Shown: in pieces, positions 22,570 through 31,809 of the stretch | Position numbering within the stretch: position 1 is the stretch's first letter | How the letters are laid out: every line of letters starts with the position of its first letter | From: Ignelater luminosus | Taxonomy: Eukaryota; Arthropoda; Insecta; Coleoptera; Elateridae | Assembly (NCBI GenBank): GCA_011009095.1 | Contig: VTPC01005933.1 | Coordinates: forward strand, 7,939 to 71,938 | Length of the DNA: 64,000 nucleotides | Direction of reading: 5' to 3' | Position numbers and translations under genes: made by a program | The notes under the pieces: generated by a model | The model's input: only the letters and a program-made list of their open reading frames with translations | What the model was told of the DNA's origin: nothing | Database searches by the model: none

Positions 22570-25041
22570 TCTTTTATTGGTATATTTTAATTAATTAAGT
22601 GCTGATATTACTACATTATTAGATAAACATTCACAAAGATCAATAAATTGTCAAGCATTCAATGAGACTCTCGTCTCGTAGCGCATAAATTTCACATCGT
22701 CTCAAGCACTCAATCGCCAAAAAACTATCCACGCCTATTGCGATTCCTTCCTTCATCGTATCTGTGCTGGATAGATCCAGTGTCATTAAAACGCATCTGT
22801 ATTCTTCTTATGACGTGATATACCTACATATTAAGTAGGAAGTAACGTTTCTAAGTGATTGACGATTTCTTCAATATTAAAACAGCTTTTGCAAAAAAAA
22901 CAAGGAAGCTTGTTAAGATTTGAAAACTATGCAAGGATGGACATACTGAGGGCTGGTTTCGCAATTTACTAACTTGTTTGGCTAAATTTGTAAAACACTA
23001 TCAAATGTGACAACAGATTTGATTTATTTTGTGCAACTGACTCCACCCTAAATAATTTGACTTTGGTTTTTGATTTTTAAACATGTGTAAAGGCTAATCA
23101 AGGTTGAAACCCGGGTTAAGGCCACCATAGGTGGCCTGTTGGAGAGCACAACCTTATTCATTTGCAAACAGAAGTGATTTCGATCGGCAGTCTCCGCAGG
23201 CGGCCACTCTGGTTTCTGCTTCTACTTATTTTATAGAATTACTGTTAGATTCAATAATTTATTTTTCTGCTTCTGATAGAAAAATGATAAATATAAACCG
23301 TAAAGTCTGGTTAAGTTTGAGTCGATGAAATTTTAAACTAAATATGTATCTGGTTTAAAAATTTTCCCTGCACAGGACTAATATCTATGAATATTGCAGT
23401 TATTATAATTTTGATGTGTGTTTTATGGATTCTTATCTTGATTTGTGAAATTTTCGGTACTGGTTTGATTTGTATGTAAATGTTTAGAGAATTAAATTTT
23501 GTAATAAACGTATGGTTTCTTCAATTCTTGTCTCTGCATTCTCACTTAATATATGTTCCTACTCCCGACTCATATCCAAGGCACCCACCTAGCTAGTTTG
23601 GCAAGTATCCATAGAGTTTTCCTTATATGCCGGAACGAAATGGTAAGTGGTCAGGAAGGCATATTAGAATTATAGTAGAACCAATCATTACTATGCTTTG
23701 AAAGGCAAATTTTCCAGAAAATCTTTCAGTGAGTGGTACATTATTCAACTTCGTTCAAATATTAACGTCATTAATAAGTACAATCTACTTTTATACAGAA
23801 ATTTAAGAATTACAAAAATGAAGTTTTGAACGATTGGAACGTCCATTTTATTGTTATCCAAAATTACTTCGAATCGTAATTTCGATTTAAAAATATTCAA
23901 GCCTTAAAAGTCTTCTTTTACACTTCTTAAAACTCCGAGCATTTAAATCCAAACAGATGCAGACCGTATGAATTCTATGTGTGCTTTGAGAATATAGCCA
24001 TTTTAGGGCTTAATATGAAGGCAGCCCTTCAAAATCTTCCGTGGTCTCTAATAAAGCGCTAATTAACGAATATCCAAATCGTTCCTTGTTGCAATTCCAA
24101 AAAAACTAAAAGTATTTAAGATATTTTGCTAAAAATATTCGAATAAGTGAAACCTGGTGTGCTACTTTCAGAATAACCAGTTGTTCTCCTTCAATCGATT
24201 TTTTATTGCCCACCCTGTATCTATATATTAATATTATACATCCAGGAAAAAGTAACAAGTCATTATGTATACATACAAAGAATTTAATTACAAACTTAAC
24301 GTTAATCAAAAATAATTTTTCCTAAAATAGAGTTTTAACATTTGATGGGCGTTCTCTTCATTCGGTTAACTGTGGCTGTCTAGAACAGGATGATTTTCTA
24401 TGATGTGGTCTGTAGGTATACATGACAGTAATCAACGGTAAAATAAATTAGAATTTTATATCTATACAAAAAAAGATACACTGAAACACGAGATGTTATT
24501 AGAAGATTCGTCCTTTTTTTCTTTTATTTCGTTCTCTCTTTATCTTCCTTCTTTTTTAGAATAAATAAAAATTTAAAACTGCCCACTAATGTGAATTACT
24601 TTAGTTGAAAGTAACAAATTCGTTTAGAACGGACACACCTCTACTGTAATCTGTAGTTACAATAATAAAAGTGATTGTTTTCTTTACCACCTTGTTTAGA
24701 ATCGAGTAGGTGTTCTTGCACTTATGCTTGCACCGTTGAGGAAAGAAAGCTGAAGCTACGGAAGTGAAGCTATAGATATAAATTACGTAATTTATTTATA
24801 CCACATTTATCCATTTACATTAAAAGTTTCATTGTTAGATCAAACAAGAAGATATTTCGTAAAACTAACAACAAAAAGGATAATTAATTTTGGTTATTTT
24901 ATGGTGGTCCTCATAAACCTTCTTAATTATACCCGTATCCAAACATTCCATGATCGTAAAACTAGGTTAATGATTTAAAAGTCAATAATTTGCAAATTAT
25001 TACCAATTACGTGCGTATAATCGAATGTTTTTTCTTGTGTA

Positions 25042-25064
25042 GCAGTAAATCTTTATTAGGGAAT

Positions 25065-25097
<33 letters not shown>

Positions 25098-25122
25098 TAT
25101 AACATAACAAGGAAAGATTTAC
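25042..25122. repeat. (TA)14 run inside a small palindrome
   Basis: The dinucleotide run occupies about 25069-25096. It is flanked by GTAAATCTTTATTAGGGAAT on the left and the inverted match AAGGAAAGATTTACTAATG on the right. The flanks can pair over about 11 bp, so the whole could extrude as a hairpin. It may be a microsatellite grown in the loop of a small inverted-repeat element. Confidence 0.7.
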
Positions 25123-27107
25123 TAATGATTTCGTCTAATTTGTAAAAGAGTAGAAAAAAACTAACCAACCAACCAGCTTGGATAGATATAAAAGTAGCAA
25201 AATACCTATTAGGTGAATTTCCGTATCAGTAGCTCAGCTGTCAGAATGAATTTTAATATGATTGATTCATAATTATAAAAGAATATTCAAATTAATTTAA
25301 CTTTCATCCTAAGGACGTTGAACTAACCTAAATTTGGAAATCTCATCTAAACTAAAACAACTCGAAACCCGTTTTCTCGGAACTTAAAACGTATGTATAT
25401 ACAACACTGACGGCTACTTATGAAACGTGCGTGTAATATTTTTTGAGGAAAAACGTGGCAAAAATAAAATTATACTTAAAAAAGAAAAAAACAAATAGAA
25501 CTTGTTTGGAATATTATAAATGGATGCGTGAAATATGTAAGTCATCTCTACATGAAACATAATCAAGGCATAAAATTCATATAGGCCATGGATGAAATTC
25601 CAATATGATAGAGAAGGTTTAGTCTCTTGATTTCTTCAATTTCAGATATCGTCATATTGACCAACTTATACAAAATACCGGCCAAAACTATCAGAAAGTT
25701 TTATTTTTTGAAATCTTCAAATATTATTATCAATTACAGTCTGTACTCAGTATTCGAAGAAATACATTTGAATCGAAGAATAAATGATCGAGATACACTG
25801 GCTCGAATAGTGGCAAAAAAACTAGAAACTTTTAATTTGAAATAGCTTTACTCTTGGGGAGAAAAAATAGAAACATTTGAAGATAGAAATATAAAAAATG
25901 AAAATTTCTAATTCTAGTGTTTTTTTTCCTTTAGAAAATAAATTCTCTGAAGACTTCAAAGAGAGAAGAATCAGTGAGATCAGTACGCCCTTTAATTTTT
26001 ATCCCTGATTTGCATTCATTAAATTATCAAACAACAAAAGAAGCCTCTTTGACATTTTATAAACTTTCTTCGATCAATGTATCGTTTCTTATCTTTAATT
26101 ACAATAAATATCAACTAGTCACGATAATATTGAAACAAAAGTTATTGGAATGTTTTTAAGCTTATCTAATATAAAATCAGTTTCAGATAAACCTAATACA
26201 GAACGACTTTCAAATTCATTTCTAAATGATATTAGAGTTATCTTTTTAATAATACAGCTACACACAACAGCTGTAGATATATACAGTATACAGTTAACGT
26301 TATTGGAACAAAATAAGTATGTAGAATACATGCAAAATTATGCTAATTTGAATATTTAAACGAAATAGATTAAATTTTAGTTGGAGTAGACAGGTAAATT
26401 AACACCTAGTCACACATCTAACCTCTAACACGTTTAATTACTGCAGGATTTATGAAATTATAAACCTGGCATAAAAAGGAATTTAATTCCGCTGAAAATA
26501 AAACGGTACGGGATTATTCTTCTTCTATTTTTATGGGCATTAGTGCGTTAATATTATGCAAATGTATTTTTCTTTCTGAAGCATTCCATATTGAACGTTT
26601 CTATTTGTGAGAAGTGGAAGAAACAATCGTTAAAAAGAGTCAGAAAATACATAAACAACAATCAAACAAAAGCAGCCTCAAACAAAAGACAGTCTAGTTC
26701 ATGTCTAAAACAAAACAAACTCACATCGAAATAAACTAACTCGAGTACCCCGAAGAAATCCAACAGAGTGTGCGGCGATGGTCTTTAAAAAACTATCCCA
26801 TAACAACAAGACTAATAAGAACTAAAATCGTTTGCGTATCGAAGACGACCCATCTCAAGTTATCGGGCCCCTAAGGTGAACGATATATGATAAATACTCT
26901 TTATAAAAAATACATGATCGAAATAAATGGTTAGATCGAATACAGTGATGCCGCGCTTTCGTGATTGTGAGACGGATATCTGATGGTAGTACACGGGCGA
27001 CGAGGACGCACTATGGAGAATAATGGCTTTATTGATGTGTCACAGCCTATAATGTTCAGGGGAGATTTCACATACGAATTTTTATTAGGTGGAGTAGATG
27101 AATTTTG

Positions 27108-27121
27108 CCACTAGGTGTCGC
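27108..27121 (+). promoter_or_regulatory. CTCF-like motif (single site)
   Basis: The string CCACTAGGTGTCGC differs at one position from the CTCF core consensus CCASYAGRKGGCRS. CTCF is a zinc-finger insulator protein conserved in insects. One near-match in 64 kb can arise by chance, so this is only a candidate site. Confidence 0.25.
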
Positions 27122-27494
27122 TGTTAATCATAGTTCTTGAATTTTCTTCACGAGAAAGACCTCAAATAGTATTAGGGGAAAGAACGATGGACACAAAATC
27201 ACTTGAAAATTGAAGAGAGCTGCTCCTGACATTCGGACTAGTTCAGTGTGAGATTCTTATATAAAAAACTTAAAAATAAATAAAATTAACTTTGTTGGAC
27301 TCATTGTTATCATTGATAAATGCAAAGCAATGCCATAATGATGAAACTATTGAATAACAACAAACCACTGATACTCTGAAGAAGAAATACAGTGAAAATA
27401 AGATCAAAACTGAACACTCACGAAAAAATAATTCATATTCTGTCAATGCATTTCCATGTTCAAAATAACAAAGCACATAATTACTCTCCCCCAG

Positions 27495-27554
27495 GAAATT
27501 CGTGTTAAGTTCAACGTGAATTTAGGTGATTTAAGAACTGCTTTTAATACATGG
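27495..27554 (+). CDS. Candidate 60-nt internal exon of an unidentified host gene
   Basis: A polypyrimidine-rich acceptor (TTACTCTCCCCCAG, ending 27494) is followed by 60 nt open in one frame only, ending at a near-consensus donor TGG|GTAAGT. The frame encodes EIRVKFNVNLGDLRTAFNTW, with 60 nt giving a whole number of codons. The other two frames contain stops. The peptide is not recognised. No neighbouring exon could be linked to it within the window, which would imply long introns. Chance pairing of good splice signals cannot be excluded by eye. It would be a phase-0 symmetric exon, the kind that can be skipped without shifting the frame. Confidence 0.35.
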
Positions 27555-27659
27555 GTAAGTGAGGGTCGAATTGGTTCCTTTTAAGGCGAATTTGTCAACA
27601 GAAACTAACTTTCGAGCAAGAACTTAACTAAACAATTTAGTTTTGACGTTCAAGCTGTA

Positions 27660-28865
27660 GAATATGTAGGGCTGGTGGTAGGAATATTTGCCGCCTATGG
27701 CAGAATTCCTTAACGGTTAACAAATGTTACGTTCAGTGATTTTATTCATCACTGTGCAGAGTCTAGTCACCATGGCGCCTGCATTTGCACGTTAATTTAC
27801 AAACTTGAACAGTTGCTAATCGTACTTAGGAACTTACAGCGGGTTTTCATTCTGGAAAAAAACTGTACATCTACTCTAAACATTCGTAGGCACTAAGTAA
27901 CCAGCAGACTATAAGTTCGGAATTACGAATTATGTCATGCCATAGAAAGACGCAGAAAAATATTTAGTCATTCGAAGTGTGAAAGAATCTGGGGTAGTCC
28001 GTATAAAAGAACATCTAGAATGTACAGTCTTTTGCATAAATAATATCGCAATTCATTATTTTAATGAATTGGTTAATCAATTACACAAAATCTGATTTAG
28101 CATTAATCAGGCAAAATATATTTCCTGAGCTGTGACATCATTTATGCAAAAAGCTGTATGGAATTACTAAGTTCCAAAGCGAAGTCAGGAACTTGTCAAT
28201 ATAGGTTTACTTTAAACAATGAAAGACCCTAAACTAACAATGGATCATTAGTTTATGCCATTCGAAATGTAGAAGAATCTTCAGGTAGCCCATAGCACGA
28301 ACGCTAATTGTACAAAAAGTACGTCTCGAATTCATAAAATTGTAAAATTAAACTCGAATCTAGGGACTTACAGATATGAGTTTATATAATGTTAGTAAAT
28401 ATCTGAATTCTGGGAAAAACGCTGAAAATCTACTCTAAACACTCGTAGACACTAAATACCCAACAGATTATTGGTTGGAAATTGCGAATTGCGTCATGCC
28501 TTCCGAGACGTAGAAAGCTCTGTAAATAAAGGCAGGCGTATGTGGTGCTCGGCTGTAGCACAATTTCTTAAAGCTTCTTCACGTAGTAAACCGGATGGTG
28601 CATGGTGCGTTTAATGTCAGTTTCAGATCATTCACAGATATGAATTTTCATAATGTTATTAAATATCTGAATATTCGGAGAAGAACGCTGACGCTGAAAA
28701 TTTACCTTCAATACCCGCAGACATTAAGCAACCAACAGATTATTAGTTGAAAATTGCAAATTACGTCTACAAAATCTTTACAATAAAATAGGCTCTAACG
28801 CATTTGGTGCCCGGCTATGGTAGAATTTCTGAAGGTGTGGGGTGGCGTATGATGCGCTGGGCAGA
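27660..28865 (+). repeat. Tandem array of dispersed repeat family R3
   Basis: Diverged units share these landmarks: (A/G)GGACTTACAGATATGA, TTAGTAAATATCTGAATT, CTACTCTAAACACTCGTAGAC, ACCCAACAGATTATTGG, AATTGCGAATTGCGTCATGCC and GGCTATGGTAGAATTTCT. The two best-preserved units lie at about 28354-28625 and 28626-28860, a period near 265-272 bp. A more diverged unit is at about 27827-28000 and a partial one at 28184-28280. The same family lies inverted at 18.54-18.94 kb. The right end merges into a hairpin that shares its gene-poor, GC-richer composition. Confidence 0.8.
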
Positions 28866-28870
28866 CGCGT

Positions 28871-29145
28871 CGCAAAAACGTGCAAATGAGGCAACTTGCC
28901 ATAAGCACAGCTACAAATAGGCGCTGCATAGTGGAGAATTAATGCGACAACAACTGGCGTTTAACTCATCACGCACCACCCTGTTGATTACAGGAAGATG
29001 TCTTGAGAAGTCCTGCCATAGGTGCCAAATATCCTAGCGCCGACCTTGATGATGCGTTTAATATTAGTTTCAGATCATTCTCCACTATGCAGTGCCTAGT
29101 TGACGTGAAGCCTATGGTAAGTTACCTCATTTGCACATAATTGCG
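28871..29145. repeat. Long imperfect hairpin (arms about 70 bp)
   Basis: The left arm (28871-28944) and the reverse complement of the right arm (29076-29145) share GTGCAAATGAGGCAACTTGCC and GCGCTGCATAGTGGAGAAT with few mismatches; the loop is about 131 bp. A partial copy of the right arm lies at about 27745-27796 (CACTGTGCAGAGTCTAGTCA, GCATTTGCACGTTAATT). It is probably part of the same composite repeat or a MITE that inserted next to it. Confidence 0.75.
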
Positions 29146-29255
29146 CTGGCGCTGAGAAAATGTGTATCCCCTAAGGGCCAAGGTTGTCCACCACTGTAAT
29201 GTCAGTTTAAGAGAACTAAAATGTGCGCTTCTCATTTACTGTTGATATCTAAACC

Positions 29256-29732
29256 ATGCGACTTAAAAGCAAAATATATAAAACACTGACCCTAGCATTC
29301 TCATCGCAGGCGGTTCTTCATTTGGAAGACGCCAAACTCGAACATTTCATAACTAACACATCATGCAGCTTACTTCAGACTGGGTTAGTAGAATCTTTTG
29401 GGAGTTATTTCCTTAGTTGGATGTTACTCTCTTTTCGTAGTATACGGAAAAACCTGCGACCTATTCGGACGAACACTCGGCAGAGACAACCAAATGAGTT
29501 CTTTGTTACCGTACGCGGTGGCGTTTCATCTTCTCTAGGATGTAAGATTTTGTGTTCTCTTTTGTCTGACATAGTTTCCCTTATATTGCACACGGTAACT
29601 TCTTACTTTCCTTATGTCGGTCGTAAACGATCGGCGTTCGCATCTATTGGTATTATGTTTCTTTTGTTTCATATAGTAACCTTTTGTGTTTCGCTCTTTA
29701 TACTTCCATTACATCACATAATATGCAGCTAG
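29256..29732 (+). other. Longest ORF (158 codons), unidentified
   Basis: This is the longest uninterrupted frame in the window. The product is unlike any family I recognise. It has a hydrophobic C-terminal stretch (SAFASIGIMFLLFHIVTFCV, about residues 126-145, continuing in SLFILPLHHI) that could form a membrane segment, and a basic middle (RSIRKNLRPIRTNTRQRQ). The local base composition is less AT-rich than average, which lowers stop density, so an ORF of this length by chance in 64 kb on six frames is quite possible. No splice sites, start context or poly(A) signal single it out. Confidence 0.2.
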
Positions 29733-29739
29733 GTTCTTA

Positions 29740-31360
29740 CTTTGCTAATGTTGTAGACTAGCGTTTTTCAATATTGTAGGCTATTATTAGTAGCAATAAA
29801 CCCATAGGCCATTAACGGCTAAATGCCCCCCTCCTCCTCCTAAAACTCGTTAATCTTGCTCTTCTCATATTTACTTTTCGACTTGCTTTAAATATCTGTA
29901 AGTACGTACTCAACTAATGTGTAAGTTAGCCCCCAATAAGTGTAAGTTGACAACCTGGAAAAAGATATAGTTTCTATGAAAACTGATCAGTTGCAGTAAA
30001 CAAAGAAGTATCGTTTCTTGAGGGTAAGTTGAGAAAACTTCCTCTCTTAGTTGTTGTATTTATTGTATGGGGAATACTTCTACCAAATCCACAATCTCAT
30101 TTCCTCCCTTGTAAGTTCCACGTTGATGTTTTGCACCTTTCCCCCTTCTTAAGAGGTGAGTTGACTAAATTTCCTCTTTTAGTTGCTCCTGGCAAGTTAC
30201 ACGTCTACAGCTTTTTCTGAAAATAAATTTTATTTCATTCATTTCAAATTACTGCACTTCGTATCTTTTTATCCAGAAACTAAGAGAAGTCTCATCTTAG
30301 TAGGTCGTCTTGACATCGGCGCCTCCTACCAAATCTCAAATTTTTAGTTTTTTTCCGTTTGGGCTTCTCGTTGATTTTAGACACTTGCTTTTACATAGGT
30401 TGCCTAAAATCTCACGGAATATAGGAATTCCTGTAGAGAGACCATGATAGTAATATAATTCTGTAAGAGGCCCAAAAATGCAGAACATTTCAATTACTTC
30501 TGTGACAATTATTATTTTAAAACTGTCTATCAACAGAAAATAAACTGAATGTTACGTTTCCAAAATTAACTTTGTGTACTTCTGTTATCGAAACAAAATA
30601 AACATGATTGATGATATCAAATTAAACAGAGCTCCCATGCCATATGACCACATTAAACGGGAAGTTATTTACGAAAAACTACAGAAAACATCAAAGATTG
30701 TAAGGCAAAATCTTTTAAGTCGTAGCTCAGAGTTTTCGTTTCCAAGACGTGTAAGTGCAGTCTTATCCACCAACTAAGTCGAAGAAGGTTCTCCAGAAAC
30801 TATAATAGTTGTGTTACGATAAGGGAAAAGAACTTTTAATAAATACCCAACAGCTAAACAAAAGTTTACAAAACAAACAAACATAAACAGGAAATCCTAT
30901 AATACGAAAATCATTTTCTTACTTTTTCTTTCCTTTGTTTTACATTTCTAAACGGGCCTCTTCTTAATCCTGCGAATATGTGCACAGATACTCAGCTGAC
31001 CATTTCTAAAGCTTTTGTAACTTTTATATGTATTATACACGGTTTTGCTTCACATTGAATGTCATTAACAACAACTGATAATAAATAGTTGTTGACCACA
31101 GTAAAAGCTATCTCAAATTCTACATCAGTCTTTCTCAAAGGCTCTTTAAAACGATAAACTGAAATGAAAAACTAATTTTATATGTATGTAATTGAAATTA
31201 GTCTGGAAATAGTCTTCTTTCTATAATATATCTTGTTATAATTGACTATTATTTTGTGAAGACAAGAATATATGGCCTATATGAACTTTACAAGCATAAC
31301 CTACCAAGATTCATAAAATCTGAATGATCATCAAAGCCAAAAGTAGAAAATAACCTTCCT
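29740..31360. other. No gene recognised; a duplicated splice-site-like motif at 30010-30200
   Basis: A motif of the form GGT(A/G)AGTTGA..AAA(C/T)TTCCTCT(C/T)TTAGTTG occurs at about 30024-30060 and again at 30156-30190. The second copy follows a pyrimidine run (CCTTTCCCCCTTCTTAAGAG). It resembles an acceptor fused to a donor, but the duplication suggests a simple local repeat. The rest is AT-rich DNA with nothing recognisable. Confidence 0.4.
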
Positions 31361-31371
31361 GAATCGACTTT

Positions 31372-31800
31372 ACTATCCATCAGAGCTCAAATAAGGACCT
31401 ATATGAAATCTATGTGTATACTTTGTGATAAAAAAGCAAAAAATTCAATTCTTTGCATTTAGTTCAAACTGAAAGTACAGAACAAAATCGCTTAAAAGCA
31501 GCTGAACTAAGTTAGTAATGATGATAAAAGTATATATTCACTGATGCTCATGCTATCAACGTTATGTGATCCATGTCATTATCAAACTCAGATCTAAACA
31601 TATTGTTAGCAGAGTAAATGTAGAACAGATATAGAAGAATATCCGTACGTCAAATGATGTACCTGACGATGAAGTTAAATCTAGATGGCAAATTAAGAAC
31701 TTTAAAGAGCTTTAAAATCTGGATCTGCAGTTTAGTGTATCAAAGCGCAAAAAGGAATCTGATATTGCTTGTTGCTTGTCTGCTGCAGAAACAAGTAAGC
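31372..31800 (+). pseudogene. Decayed gene of a Cys/His-containing insect family, function unknown
   Basis: Pieces in family order can be read: IRAQIRTYMKSMCILCDKKA (31379-31440), then QTESTEQNRLKAAELS in a neighbouring frame (about 31465-31515), then DAHAINVM and a CH stretch (31542-31590), then VPDDEVKSRWQIKNFKEL (31659-31712) and SVSKRKKESDIACCLSAAET (31734-31795). This order (a CxxC start, a Thr/Arg-rich helix, an A.YH..C-like segment, then a Lys-rich part) resembles many uncharacterised, often multicopy insect proteins that may derive from mobile elements. The reading frame changes and stops occur throughout (for example TAG near 31462), so it is a broken copy. The assignment is from memory of the pattern only. 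Confidence 0.35.
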
Positions 31801-31809
31801 GACCAGTGT

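Larger units (their letters stand above)
21760..22695 (+). mobile_element. Internally deleted hAT transposon
   Basis: The left end reads AGTGATGCGACGAGACGAAA (from 21761) and the right end, read in reverse complement, gives TGCGCTACGAGACGAGAG, the style of ends seen in hAT elements. Subterminal copies of the ACGAG and TCTCG words at 21800-21900 form many short inverted repeats. Between the ends only the C-terminal dimerisation part of the transposase survives (22381-22569), so about two kilobases of coding sequence are missing. The 8 bp target duplication could not be identified with confidence, so both edges are approximate. A smaller inverted-repeat element is nested at 22001-22260. Confidence 0.75.
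22700..27480. other. No gene recognised; AT-rich with a (TA)14 run
   Basis: A long AT-rich stretch with only short open frames. It contains a TA dinucleotide run (listed separately), a possible mariner-type terminus near 24206 (CACCCTGTATC) with no partner end seen, and a CTCF-like motif near 27108. A short perfect inverted repeat GGCCACC/GGTGGCC occurs near 23122. Intronic DNA is plausible because a candidate exon follows at 27495. Confidence 0.5.

Noticed and set aside
22945-23130. Possible MITE with GGCTGGTTT-like ends
   Set aside because: The two ends pair too weakly and no target duplication could be found.
24106-24309. Mariner-type terminus near 24206 as a complete element
   Set aside because: Only one possible end (CACCCTGTATC) was seen and no partner end, so no element could be drawn.
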